Assembly (NCBI GenBank): GCA_029532415.1
Contig: JAQOTA010000031.1
Location: 186,001-250,000 of the forward strand
DNA length: 64,000 nt
DNA from: Marasmius tenuissimus
Taxonomy: Eukaryota; Basidiomycota; Agaricomycetes; Agaricales; Marasmiaceae
Reading direction: 5' to 3'
The notes beneath the pieces are model-generated. The model was not told the DNA's origin. It was given only the letters and a program-made list of their open reading frames with translations, and did no database searches. Of this stretch, positions 22,220 through 33,149 are shown one piece after another (positions within the stretch are counted from its first letter, which is position 1; the number at the start of each line of letters is the position of its first letter). The translations under genes and the position numbers were made by a program.

Positions 22220-23222
22220 CAATCGTATCTACCACCCGTGGTCGCTGTCGCCTATACTCACGGGAATCGACATCCTCACTGACAAAACTCGACCTCCGTA
22301 CTGACAGGAATCAACCTCCGGGGATGGTTAGGGACTAAACAAAGTTGTGTCAAGAAAGACATCGCACCTATCACCTGTAATCCCGTGCCGCACCAATAAA
22401 CTGACATCTATACCAACGGGAAGAACATCCTCACAACAAAACTCGACCTCTGCTCTGACGAAAAATCACCTCTTCCCATGGAAAGGTATATCTTCGATAT
22501 CCTCAGACAACCTGATCTAAACATAAAGATAAGGCCGACAATGTCCACCATACTTCTGAGGTCGTTTTTCGGGCTCGAACTTACATCAACGGGTAGCGGA
22601 TCTGGTAGGAGGGTGAGTTGATCATACTATTGGTGTCTATCAAATGCAGAAGAAAGCCATTTAAGAGCTATAAAGATGCTTTCATAGGAAGGCGAGCTTG
22701 ACGCCCATCAGTGCCACCTTCTTATGAGACGTTCCGTGGTAATTTATATTTCCCACGATCTCCCCCATACAAAAATTCAAAGGTTTCTGACAAGGCATCG
22801 AGACTTGAAGTGGACGCAGAATATTTTACAAAACCAAAGAGGTACTTTCTCCCAGATGATTCAGTTGGAAACGCATAAAACGTTGACTCTTCTTTTGGCG
22901 ACCTGAGACCCGGGTCCAGCACCAGGATTCTGACGAGCGCTTGAGCACAGTCCGGACTTCTGGGCGCCATTCTGAGCAAATCTAATTTTGACAGTCATGG
23001 GGAAACATTGAGGGAAGTCGAGGAAAGAAACACGTAGGGCGAGGTGTTGAAATCGACCCAATGACGAAAGCACTTTGTCAAGGTCCCCAATCATCCCCGG
23101 AGGCTGATTCCTGTTAATGGAGAGGACGAGTCTTGTCAGTGAGGACGTCGATTCCCGTGAGTATAGATGTCGATCTGTTAGTGCGGCACAGTAATCACGG
23201 ATGACAGGTACGATTGTTTTTG
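22220..23222. mobile_element. Putative TIR element, ~1 kb
   Basis: The left arm (about 22220-22335, with CTCACGGGAATCGACATCCT and CAACCTCCGGGGATG) is repeated inverted at about 23085-23215. Part of the left arm is repeated once more in direct orientation at 22370-22465. The interior has no recognised transposase. Ends and target duplication are not resolved. Confidence 0.55.
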
Positions 23223-23282
23223 GAACAAATTATTGTAAATACCACAGTTTGTGGACTAGCTCAGCACCGCATGTGGTCATCA

Positions 23283-23889
23283 TTATCTAGGTAGAGCACT
23301 ATTCTCTTCCGCTGAAGAGGGCAAACTCGGAGTGGCGTTAAATGGTTGTGGGAATCTGACATTCCTATTTGGATAGTCCTCAAGGACTTGGGTGTGTCGA
23401 GGGAGGATACCGTGATGGGGATGCTCCGCATTGGATACTGCTGCCGTATGAAGAACAACTCGGATGAATGAGTTGAGCAGAGCCCATGGCCAATACAACG
23501 GCATGAAGATGGATTGCGGCTAGAAGAAAAAAAATCAGTCTCGTAATTCAACTGACGCGACGTGGGACCGACCTTGGTGGTGGGGTCGTGTGGTACGAGT
23601 CTGCAGCCGCATTAGAGGCAACACAATCATTACCCCTCGCATCACGAGCTGCGGGAGTGTGGTCTCCGCTATAGAAGTTACATTGAGTGTAGTGGTTCTG
23701 AACGTCCTGACATTGATTATTCTGGATGTACGTGGAAGGGGCGAAGGTGGTAGTGTTGCCGTGGAGTGTGTTGGAGAGGGGATGAGTATTCCTGTTCGTA
23801 TATGGACCACCACGGATGCGACCACCAGTATTTCCGGACACTCTGGGGGTATTGCTTCGGTTAGGAGTAGTAAAACTTGGTTCAGACAT
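23283..23889 (-). CDS. Family B protein, two exons (copy B3)
   Basis: Function unknown. Model: complement(join(23283..23519, 23569..23889)), about 185 aa. Exon 1: TNRNTHPLSNTLHGNT, STYIQNNQCQDV, HYTQCNFYSGDHTPAA. Exon 2: IFMPLYWPWALLNSFIRVVL, then HTQVLEDYPNRNVR. The phase-0 donor used is GTCCCA (intron 49 nt); the better-looking donor GTCGGT five bases upstream, which sits where the other copies splice, would put exon 2 out of frame. So either the splice site has shifted or this copy is a young pseudogene. A TATATAAA-like sequence lies about 70 bp upstream of the start on the minus strand. Confidence 0.6.
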
Positions 23890-24056
23890 TAGGGCTCGAT
23901 GCTTTGTAGGCGGAGAGGGAAGTGAAGAGTGGGATGAAAACGAGATAAATCGAGTTTATATAGGTTCAAGGATGGTTTTCTGGTCTCCAAACGCCGGTTT
24001 TTTTTTTTGTCTCAAGATGCCTGTTTCTTAAAGATGCGGATGTATAATCGAACCAC

Positions 24057-24240
24057 ACCACCTCGTGTTATTTAGGTGAGCAAACTCACATCACCACCTC
24101 GTGTCGTTAAATATGACGGAACCAAATAACCACCTCGTGTTATTTTGAACAAACCCACATCACCACCCCGCGTTGCTTAGGTGAACAAACACCACCTCGT
24201 GTCATTAAACATGATCGAACAAAATAACCACCTCGTGTTC
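24057..24240. repeat. Minisatellite of ACCACCTCGTGT units
   Basis: Six occurrences of ACCACCTCGTGT (one degenerate) start at 24057, 24093, 24129, 24162, 24191 and 24227, with 29-36 bp spacing; the spacers also share ACAAA/TCACATC blocks. It lies upstream (5') of B3. Confidence 0.8.
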
Positions 24241-24767
24241 TTGAAATGCGGAGGGATTATCGAAATCAAGACGCCCGTTCGTTTTCTGATCCAACGTCAT
24301 CATTCTCTTTTGAAGGGGCACAAGACAGATACATAATTGCGCAAAGTGATAGATAATTATAACCAATCCTATATATCATCTCGTGCTGACATTCCAATCT
24401 GGCCAAATTTTCCAGACGTTCCCCCGGCTTCAAGGTCTCTGATACTGGGATTGTACACACAAAAAGAGCTTGGGAAATTTACGCCGGCAGATTAGGATCG
24501 CTCTCCGACGCGAAGTTCAACCAGTCCGTCTCCCTGGCGTCGAAAGTTGGACCTGAAACCTTTTTGGTTCGCCATTTGATTGTAGGACGTGCACCAAGGT
24601 TTCGAGATACATTATTTCTACCTATGTAGTCAAACGCAAGGAAAAGCATACGAGGAGAAGGATCAAAGCTGTACACAGGTCTATGAGGGTTACCAGACCA
24701 CTCAATGAGTAGACGGATTTCCCGGCTTCAAGCAGTTTGGTATCGCCATTACGCAAAACAGGCATGA

Positions 24768-24859
24768 GGCGCTATATTCAAGTGGTTGTAGCGATAGATT
24801 AGGACCCCAAATTCCCTTGAAGCCGGATTATTTGATCTATTCAAATCCTGCTGGCGTCT
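24768..24859 (+). pseudogene. tRNA-Ser relic
   Basis: GGCGCTATATTCAAGTGGTT at the 5' end and TTCAAATCCTGCTGGCGTC at the 3' end match the intact tRNA-Ser genes. The D stem is disrupted, the anticodon loop reads AGG in place of AGA, and the variable arm and 5' side of the T stem are deleted. Located about 430 bp upstream of the A2 upstream block. Confidence 0.75.
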
Positions 24860-25292
24860 CTTCTCTTGTCGTAAAAGGCTTCTGTTGATCGTCATTACCA
24901 AGTCCAAACTTGACCCAAGTATATTAGAGTTAGCACGCTCGAGGCGTTGAAAAGAAAGTCAGATAAATATCTACCTGTAATAAGCGGGGACTAGTGGGAG
25001 TTCACTCTCAGACAAGTTGTGAATAGCCGTCAGCGAATTTACCTGGAGTGTGTCACTGACCGAGGGTCAGAATTGAATACTGTTTGTATCCGTCTTCGTG
25101 CTTCAGTTAAAGTTCAAGCGATCGCGGGCTATCCCCCATGTCCATTTGGATCCTAACAATTATTATTCCGGACTCACTTTGTGGATACCATAGATCATAG
25201 AGGGTGTGGACAGGTGCGATAACGAGTGTGATCTCAGTTATTACGAGGCTTCGGCGCTCGGAGCAAAAGTAGCGCCGGGAACTTGATAAAGA

Positions 25293-25380
25293 AGGTAAGT
25301 CCCACGGTACGGAACTTCCTCGTTGATCGTGGGGTGTCCAAGGCACGAGGGGCCGACGCTGTTGAATTGTAACCACCACC
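25293..25380 (+). promoter_or_regulatory. Conserved upstream block of family A (copy 2)
   Basis: TCCCACGGTACGGAACTTCC and GCCGACGCTGTTGAAT with AACCACCACC, aligned with the blocks before the other four A copies. Confidence 0.5.
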
Positions 25381-25452
25381 ATGACGCCCCGTCCAGCTTT
25401 CCCCCCCTTTCCCAGGTGTTACCATCAAAGCTGAGCTACGACGGGGAGAGGG

Positions 25453-26275
25453 ATGCCGCATAAATGGGCGAAGAGGCCCGCAGGAAAGCAGGGGACGACT
25501 GAGAGGTGCCGGTAAGTACTGGAGTCTTACTATTCGTTCTCATTTTTTCTTAGCCTATGTTATCTCTTATCTTGTTTGTTGGCATTCTGCCACTTGGTTA
25601 CCCTGCTCTCCAGCCTATGCAACAGGGAGCTGACACGTTTTACCTTTTTCATAGAGCGACGACATCGAACCCTCCAAATAACAATCACTAGGTGAACATC
25701 TGTAAACAAACACGATACCCAAGTATTTTGCCCGAGTTTTGACCTTGTTGAAGGTTCGGAATAAGTATAGGTAGCAGCAAAATGATAGGGACGGTGACGA
25801 GGATACTGGTGGGAATGGCGATGGGAGACAAGGGGGGAAGCGGAAAAAGACGAAGGCAAACGGTACTGGAGATGCGGAAGGGGAGAAGGGAGTAGTGGGT
25901 GGAATAATACCAGGAAACGTTGGAGCATTAGTGCGCCTTCGTCCTTTCTGTTTCGGGTTTGCGGTACTGATGGTCTCGATTGATAGACGAGATACGTCGG
26001 TTTCATTCGGGATGCGGTAAAGACGTTGTTAGCGGTCGCCAGGAGTGTGGGGAAGCAGGATGAGATAGGAAAGGCCACGAAGAAAGGGAAACTGGCGAAG
26101 AAGACTGGAGATGCGGACAATTCGGAACCCCCATCCTTACCCGACAAACACGCATCGAAGGCGAAGGAATTCCGAATTCCACCGATGTCTCCACCGAAGA
26201 GAGTGGACGATATTGTCTAAACATCACCGGAGATGCCGAGGTTACGTGGAGCGGAGGTGTTGGGTCGTACGAGTG
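25453..26275 (+). pseudogene. CCDC137-like family A pseudogene (copy A2)
   Basis: ATGCCGCATAAATGGGCGAAGAGG begins exon 1 (Arg5 to Trp relative to the intact copy). The second exon lost its conserved AIPKSAARVLNALK segment to substitutions and stops. The last exon remains recognisable (LAVARSVGKQDE, KKGKLAKKTGDADNSE, LPDKHASKAKEF) but its frame ends at TAA near 26218, before the EEERE C-terminus. The 3' flank then follows A1. Confidence 0.8.
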
Positions 26276-27640
26276 GTGTTATTGTAGTCCCTGGAGGTGG
26301 CAACGGCCGTTATTCACTAGGCTAGTCGGATCCAATTCCCTCGGTTTACCTTCCTCGATCCAAGATGTTAAGATTCTGTCATCTTATGGGCTTTAGATTC
26401 CCAGATCCGAAGAGCATGCTCAACATCTCAGCTCCCTTCTTTGACATATCGATGCTGATACCTCCAAACTTTTAGGAGCTATATCGCAGCCAATAGGCTT
26501 TTTACACTGACTTTTTTTCTACTTGTAGATCGTATACCTGTTATCGAGCTTTGCGAATTGATGTCACCGAATGCCTAACTCGGATTTGACGCTAACAACC
26601 GCTCCTTGACGACGATCTCTTGGGCTCTTATCAACATGCTGCGCTCGTGTGGGGGATCAAACAATAGTCAAAGTGAAGATGAAGTATCCGACTAATAATT
26701 TGTCCCATACGTTCTATATTCACTACCAAAGACCTCCGATGTTTCAACGTTTCCATATCTGATGCACAACTAGGAATCTTTTTTGCCACGGGCCCATTCG
26801 TTTTGTCCTGGGCTCGTCAGTCGCCTTGCTCTCAGTGTAACAACTCCCTGTCTCGTATAAAATGCAATATCGAATCGTGTCGTGCTATTGAATCTCTAGA
26901 TTCACTTTGGACTTCGATGGACTTACAACACCTGACTGTGCCTGCGGAGTACCCTTATCGAATTTGGGATCTTCAAATCTCGGGGTGTCGGTGCCGCCGA
27001 CCGTCGTCATTCGTGAGTTTGTTCGATCGACGGCTGCGTTCACCCACAAGATCTATTGGTGTTGCTCTAACTAAGCAGGGCCTTCGGTGCCAGGTTATCA
27101 TGTAATTCGGCTTTCGACCCCATTGCGCGTCAAGATCCTCGTCTTGGAATCTTGGATATCCCTGGAGCAGAGCTACCGCATATCGAGATATTCGCTGGTA
27201 GAAATGACCAAGGGAAGCATACAGTGCGGTAAGACCTGAAGTTATCACGACGGACGAGGGAGGAAAGCAGATCAACTGACTGATAGGAGTATCTGTTCGA
27301 AAGTACGTCGACTTTCGCCGTTTTTGATTCTGGCCGACCCCCGAGTTCTCAATGCATCACTTGGCGGTTGTTTATTTCGCTATGACCCTCTCAGGGCACG
27401 AATGGAATGAGATTTGAATTTTGAATTCGCTGAAAGGTCGCTTGTTTTAGGTCTCCCGAGCCCACGAAACATACTTACCACTTTTTCTGCATCGATGTCA
27501 CTTGGTCCCGAGATCCGCATCGGATGCACTAGCTAGAGCCTCAATTCTCTTAACTTACCCTCAACATGTAGGTTTTCAGTTGTCCGAGAGAGCTGGCTAT
27601 GATTCGTTCGACGGAGTAAGTAAGATTTTTCGAACCATCC
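26276..27640. repeat. 3' flank of A2, duplicate of the A1 flank
   Basis: Diverged direct copy of about 19.06-20.3 kb (shared blocks are listed under the A1 flank). Together with the tRNA relic, upstream block and pseudogene it defines a ~3-kb duplicated unit. Confidence 0.65.
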
Positions 27641-28029
27641 GACGCACGGCAAGACCTGCATAGGCATATCAATCCCACGTATCCGGAGCCCAAGTCCTGT
27701 TTGTGGACACAGAACCGTCCGGTCATCGCTCTGCTGATGCGTATTTCTTCATTTTTGAGAGTGCGCTGCAGAGGCGTAGGTTGCATTTGCAAATCCAGAT
27801 GCTTAGGCGAACGGGGGATCGAATCTTCCCGGTCGTCGAAGGGATGATGTCTACAGGCCAAAGGGAGTCGTTTCGTCTAAATCGATATCAAACAGGCCTG
27901 ACGGTTGCGGATGCGTTGTTAGCTGCGGAAACAAACAATGAAGACAAGATTTGTTCTTGGTACTAGGGAGGAATTGGAGTGGCCTGTAAGTTGCTGGGCT
28001 CTCAAGCTCTTGGGACACCTAAGTTCTAA

Positions 28030-28133
28030 GGCGCTATAGCCAAGTGGTTACGGCGACAGATTAGAATATGCTGGCAAGTCTATGATCAATCTGTTCCTCT
28101 TTGAGGGCGCAGGTTCAAATCCTGCTGGCGTCG
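28030..28133 (+). tRNA. tRNA-Ser(AGA) with 22-nt intron
   Basis: The cloverleaf closes by eye: acceptor GGCGCTA with TGGCGTC (two G-U pairs), discriminator G, D stem GCC/GGC, anticodon stem ACAGA/TCTGT, long variable arm CCTC-TTT-GAGG and T arm GCAGG TTCAAAT CCTGC. Anticodon AGA is at 28063-28065; the intron 28067-28088 follows position 37 as in all eukaryotic nuclear tRNA introns. The long variable arm and G73 identify serine. Confidence 0.93.
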
Positions 28134-28590
28134 GCGAGAAAGACTTATGCCTTTTACTTTGTTTTTCATGAGCGTTGAACTTATGACTGTGAGTAATGCT
28201 AGACTCGAAGGATCTCTGGATCTTGATACTTTTTTTCTTCGAATTGTTTCTCAACTCAAGTCCGGATTTGGGGCTTTACGACGACTGTTTATATTTCCCC
28301 GCACTCACTAGATGTAGAGAGTGAAAACCATGCTTATGCGGAACTTCCGCCTCTCGTTCTCGCTGCACATATTGAAATACATTTATGGTTTCGGGAGAGA
28401 ACTGCTCAACGAGTTATATTTGGACAGTGAACGAGATATGAGTGATGAAGGTCTGGGTTACATTGGAGGTGATATTGGAGTATGTGCATATAAACGATAT
28501 TGCTATCAACCGAGACGTTAGGACGCTTGACTCGATTGATCGACAAACACTCACCTGGTACTAGGTTCAACTACCCTGGCGTCTAGCCTC
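28134..28590. other. Intergenic, nothing recognised
   Basis: Short open frames only; no supported gene. Confidence 0.4.
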
Positions 28591-29151
28591 CTAGACATTC
28601 ACATTCACATCCGTCTCAACGGTCCGAACGGATGAATGTGAGGACCGATCATTATCTGTATTTGTATTCCCAACCTGTGCCTCGAGGTCGCCTTGGGTAT
28701 TTGGACGGAGGATGTTTCGAGATGTACGATTCCCGATGGACATGGTTACCGCACGGACGATCACTCGTACGAACGATTTGAGAAGAGCCCATGGCCAGTA
28801 GAATGGTAGTAGGAAATATTTATTCTCGTAGTTGGCAGCAGCACATGTGGATTTGTGTGTTGGGCGTGACGGTCGGGCGTGGGGCTTGAGTAGCGGAGGT
28901 GATACCTGGGGTTGGGGATTGGGAGTATGGGTACTGGTGTAGAATGTACATCCGTGGTAGGTGTTGGAATAAGACTCGTAGACGTGCTGACACTGGTAAT
29001 TGTGGATATAGGTGGAAGAGAAGAAGGGCTGGGTGTTTCCATTGAATCTGTTTGCTCCCGGTACAACATGGTCGATGTTCATGCCTGACGCATCCTCAGA
29101 GGAACTGTAAGCATCGCTTTGGACTGAAGCACTGGATGTTACAAACGACAT
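28591..29151 (-). CDS. Family B protein, single open frame (copy B4)
   Basis: Function unknown. One uninterrupted frame of 186 aa. N-terminal module: GANRFNGNTQPF, STYIHNYQCQHV, YHGCTFYTS. C-terminal module: YFLLPFYWPWALLKSFVRVI followed by TSRNILRPNTQGDLEAQV and a tail ending DVNVNV. Where the other copies have an intron, this copy has coding sequence (ANYENKYFLLPF) that resembles their intron (which contains NYET), so the former intron appears to have become exonic and no acceptor AG is present. The NPF of the motif is replaced (GANRF). It is open throughout, hence probably functional. Confidence 0.75.
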   Translation of the reverse strand: MSFVTSSASVQSDAYSSSEDASGMNIDHVVPGANRFNGNTQPFFSSTYIHNYQCQHVYESYSNTYHGCTFYTSTHTPNPQPQVSPPLLKPHARPSRPTHKSTCAAANYENKYFLLPFYWPWALLKSFVRVIVRAVTMSIGNRTSRNILRPNTQGDLEAQVGNTNTDNDRSSHSSVRTVETDVNVNV

Positions 29152-30042
29152 GAAGGTGTTGTGTTTGCGAGGCGGGAGAAGGGGTCTGGTGAAAAGATCG
29201 TGGTGCTGTTATACTAGCGCCATCAGGTCAGCTGAGACACAACTTTGCCACGAGGTTGAACTATAGAACTCTAGAAGTCGGCCTCGTGGCTGCCCCGTGT
29301 CTTCAATGAAGTTCCCGAGTATAAGTCTCTCAAGTCTCTCCACATCCCACGTTCTGTATTATTCGGGATCATGTGTGAATGCGTCGATCGAGCGCAGGTC
29401 TCCTCCATACCTTGATCACCGTGCCGCACTAACATAATGGTGCTCGCGCCCTCGAGAATCGACACGAGTCAGTGTTCAGATCCGTCAAATAGCCTCTGTT
29501 ATGGAAGCTCAAACGCGGACTCGACGAGTCTCACAGACCCCGAGAGATGCAGGCTCAGACTCGACTCAATCCCCCAATATCTTTACCCAGTACATCCAGA
29601 GCCCCGGTCAATGGACATCAATCATTATTGGATCTTGGGAATCATGAGAGTGTGATTAGAACTTGGAGAAGCACCAACTTATGGAAGAGTACGTCCAGTT
29701 AGTAAAGTGACAAGTCTCGTACCTCCTGGCCGGGTTTTCTGGGACTTTCTGTCGATCTGGGTGGAACCACTTCAAGCACCTGAGAGATTGCTGGAAGTAA
29801 GGCATCAGTTTGGAAAATCTCTAGCTGCTGTGAGATTTACAGAAGACTGGTAGCCCTGTATGTGCCAGTGTCTGGCGTATACGACAAGTTGACGATTACC
29901 AATAGCATTTTTGAAAGCACCAGTCAGTGTTAGCAATGAAGGAGTTACTGATCTCGCTGACCTCTCTCCGCTCCACAGCTCTTTCGGCATGATTGCAACA
30001 TGATGAATATTCAATAATGTGACAGTGACCCAGACTGGGTCA
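29152..30042. other. Intergenic, nothing recognised
   Basis: Contains a short inverted pair GCCACGAGGT/GCCTCGTGGC near 29250-29291; no gene. Confidence 0.4.
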
Positions 30043-30168
30043 CTGTCTAGCCAAGTGGTGACGTAACGACGTTGACAGAATAGGATTGCAGATCTAAGTA
30101 TCTGCAACCGGATTGTTAACTCTATCCGTTCCTCTTTGAGGACACAGGTTTAAATCCTGCTGGGGTCG
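30043..30168 (+). pseudogene. tRNA-Ser relic
   Basis: TCTAGCCAAGTGGTGACG and CCGTTCCTCTTTGAGGACACAGGTTTAAATCC match the tRNA-Ser genes; the anticodon arm is disrupted and the intron region enlarged. The sequence just downstream (GGATCTGAGGGAGGACGG near 30247) is shared with that following the tRNA pseudogene at 49965-50078. Confidence 0.75.
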
Positions 30169-30314
30169 TTGGTTCTGTTACTCATATCATATATGATCTA
30201 ATCATTTCCGAACTTCTCACAGGATTGTATTGGGATTGTAGATTTCGGATCTGAGGGAGGACGGCGAAGGGAAGTCTTAGTAAGGTAGAATTATTAGCGT
30301 GCCTGACGTGAAGG

Positions 30315-30390
30315 AATGTCCCACGGTACGAGAATTTTTTGATGGGTTGATGGGAGCACGAGGTGATGACGCTGTTGACTCGTCACCACC
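30315..30390 (+). promoter_or_regulatory. Conserved upstream block of family A (copy 3)
   Basis: GTCCCACGGTACGAGAATTT, GATGGGTTGATGGG and GATGACGCTGTTGACTCG, aligned with the other upstream blocks. Confidence 0.5.
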
Positions 30391-30486
30391 AAGCACCACC
30401 ACCACGACTCAGGACGACTAAGCGTTTTTTATAACACGCAGAGTATCATTTCCACAACTTTGCAGCATACGCCAATACAAGAGGAG

Positions 30487-31312
30487 ATACCGTATCAATG
30501 AGTAAAGAGGTGGAGTTGGTTGAGAGGTGTGTTTTCATTCTTTTCTAATAGATTTTGTTTTTCTTTCACATTCTTGCCTTGCCTGTCCATATCTAGCTAT
30601 CTCTACCCTACTTGTTGCCCTATAGATTGATCGGCTAAAATTATCCTTGTCTTTCTCGTGGAAGCCATGACCTCGCACCTTCGATATCACAGCTATCAGG
30701 AACACATTTGAAGGAACTGCCTGAGTTCTGAACGTGCTGAGATTCGGGAGGATTGCAGGAAGGAAAAGGGAGGACGGGGATGGAGACGGGAACGACGGGG
30801 AAGGGAATGTCGGAGAAGGGAATGACGGGGAAGGCAAGGGAGTGGGTAGAAAGAGACACAGACGAAGGGCGCTGGAGACTGAGAAAAGGAGAAGGGAGGT
30901 GTGGGAGGGACATCACTGGGAAAATCATCGGAACATTAGAACAAGTGCGTCTTAGGCTCTTTTTCCGCTCTCAGTTTGCGGTACTGATAGCTTTGTTTCA
31001 TAGACAAGTCGAGCAAACCATGCGGCCAATCGTTCGGGGTACAGTGAAAACGTCGTTCGCGATTATCAGGAGTGCGAAGGAGGTTGAAGTGGCAAAGGCG
31101 ACAAAGGAAGGGAGGTCGGCGAAGAAACCCAAAGAGGCTGATACAGATGGTTCGGAACCCCCTTCCCTACCCGACAGACACACGTTGAAAGCAAAAGAGT
31201 TTCAAACCCTGTCGGTATCTGCAACGGATCGAATGGACGACATCTCACAAGTACCGCTCAGGTTTCCGCAGCTACGTGGGGCCGAGAAGAGCGGAGAGGC
31301 AGCATCTTACAC
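30487..31312 (+). pseudogene. CCDC137-like family A pseudogene (copy A3)
   Basis: The start codon is ATA and an in-frame TGA follows within five codons (ATACCGTATCAATGA). The middle exon is reduced to Lys/Arg-rich remnants. The last exon is the best preserved part: RQVEQTMRPIVRGTVKTS, KEGRSAKKPKEAD, SLPDRHTLKAKEFQ, then LRGAEKSGEA. The EEERE tail is absent. Confidence 0.8.
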
Positions 31313-32186
31313 TAGGTGGGGTGTGTTCTTTACCATCCCTATTATTCCCTGGTCGCTTGTTTTCTCGAATGAAATTCCCCGTTTTACCTTTTTCCATACT
31401 CGAACCACGCAGTCATCTTCCGTTGCATCGGTCTATGATCAAAATCCCCGTTTCAAAGAAGTATTTGTTCTCTTTTTCAGCGTATCAGTTCCACACACTC
31501 AACTTGTGCACACTTGTAGGCTGTACCCCTGTCGTCGAACTTGCCGGGTTTAACGGGTTCAAGAACACTAGAGTACTGAACGCAACTTCGAAGTATCTTG
31601 TCAACCTCTCGTCAATGTCTTGAGTTCATTCCCATATGCAGATCCCGTGTAGTGGTTCCACTCGTTTGCGCGGGGGGATTCTCGTGTCTTCCACGGAGTC
31701 TTTTGACTCAATTAAACAACCGAACTCGAGCTCCAAGACTGAAAAATCTTCTATGGTTTTTATGGCAGTGGCAACCCTCTAACTCGAGTTAGTCCGTTCG
31801 TATTTACAGGCTTGCTGCATAACTGAATGATTGCGATCATCTCTCACGTCCTTGGAGTATCAACCTCGTTGGATCATACCATGTTTGACCGCCTATCCAG
31901 TGCTTGAAAATTGGATACTCAGCATGTTACCTCGCGACGGCGAAGGGCGAACTGTCTGTTAACAGTAGTCACTTCAAGCGAGCTGCTTCATACGAGCGTC
32001 AAGACAGCAAAACAATACCGAAATCAATACATGCATACACACGAGTGACGAATGGATGTGCTATCGGTTAGGATTCCAGTACATTATGATAGCTCCATAT
32101 TTCGGTTACTTACCCGCTATCGGTTACGATGTTGGTACGATTGGATAGCTCAATATTTCAGTCACTTACAAGTCGCTTACCCACTA
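31313..32186. other. Diverged 3' flank of A3
   Basis: Near 31508 the sequence ACTTGTAGGCTGTACCCCTG and GTCGAACTTGCCGGGTTTAA resembles the flank after A1 near 19310. Otherwise no gene. Confidence 0.45.
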
Positions 32187-32420
32187 TTACTTGGTCTGCT
32201 CAGGCAAGCTCATCTGCCGGAGAGGTGGAGGTCGGATAGATGAAGGTGGGAACCTGTCATCCGAATTCGGATTGTCCACGAGGTCCTGCGCGTGTCGAAG
32301 GAGGACATCGCGAGGAGCACGGTCTGCACCCGCAGACGCTACCACACGGGAAAAACTCGTTGGAATGAATGGAGGGGCCATGGCCAGGAGAACGGTATGA
32401 AGAGGGAGCATAGCTGGCAT
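32187..32420 (-). pseudogene. Family B relic, exon 2 only (copy B9)
   Basis: Matches exon 2 of the B genes: a CTCCCTCTTCATACCGTTC-like start, a CCATGG-containing block, then DRAPRDVLLRHAQDLVDNPN and DDRFPPSS, ending at TAA 32187-32189. The hydrophobic block is frameshifted and exon 1 is absent. Confidence 0.7.
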
Positions 32421-32429
32421 TATATTCCT

Positions 32430-32490
32430 GAAAAGGATAGTCAAGTCACTGTGGCGACTTGGCGGCGACATACCAGAATACAGATGGGTA
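32430..32490 (+). pseudogene. Possible tRNA-Ser relic
   Basis: GTCAAGTCACTGTGGCGACTTGGCGGCGACATACCAGAAT resembles the D arm and anticodon arm of the tRNA-Ser genes with a small duplication. Only the 5' half is visible. It lies 3' of B5 as the 47.3-kb relic lies 3' of B8. Confidence 0.4.
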
Positions 32491-33149
32491 AAGCCACCAA
32501 GCTTCCTGAATGGTGTTCCGTCTTGGAAGGCAGGCTGACTAGCTTAAGGAATTGGCAGTGAGTACAACCAGGCTCAGCTGTTTTTTCTATGCGTTTTAGA
32601 CATAAAATATCGATTCCAAAAATATAATTCTTTCGGCTTCCTGAGCCTATATTCGCACTAAGCCAACCATCACGCTAGCTCGCTGGGACTCGATTTCTGG
32701 TGTCTTCGGAGCTACTCCTTTCAGCAACGAATGAATGAGTGCTAACGAGACAATCATTAGATAGCGAACATGAATGCGACGATAAACGCTTTTTGAACAT
32801 ACCAATGATCAACTGCTTCATATGATGTATCCGGGTGTAGTCCTCTCTTTCTTGTGGTTCAGCTTCGACCGAGTCACAGTGTGTATCACTCCGAGCTCTT
32901 GTCCCAGCGACCTCCGAGCCTCTCACCCTCTAATTGATTCACAATCTTATGTACAGAAAAAGATAAAATCAAATTGGTGATAAAGAAGTAAGGCTTACAT
33001 TTGTTACGTAGTGGCCATTCTAACAAAATTTTGTCATATGAACATCAAGAAGCAAAGAATCACAACAAAACAGAGAGATGTAAACATTCGAAGGGTCTGT
33101 GCTGGTATTAGAATGTAAGTATGATTTGATAGCTCAACATCACAGTTGT

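Noticed and set aside
24057..24240. Possible CRISPR or telomere-like repeat
   Set aside because: Short degenerate units with similar spacers in a eukaryotic context; not a CRISPR array and not a telomeric motif.
30753..31553. 266-aa plus-strand open frame across A3
   Set aside because: It runs through the degenerate exon 2, intron and exon 3 remnants of A3; the intact copy shows introns there, so the continuous frame is accidental.
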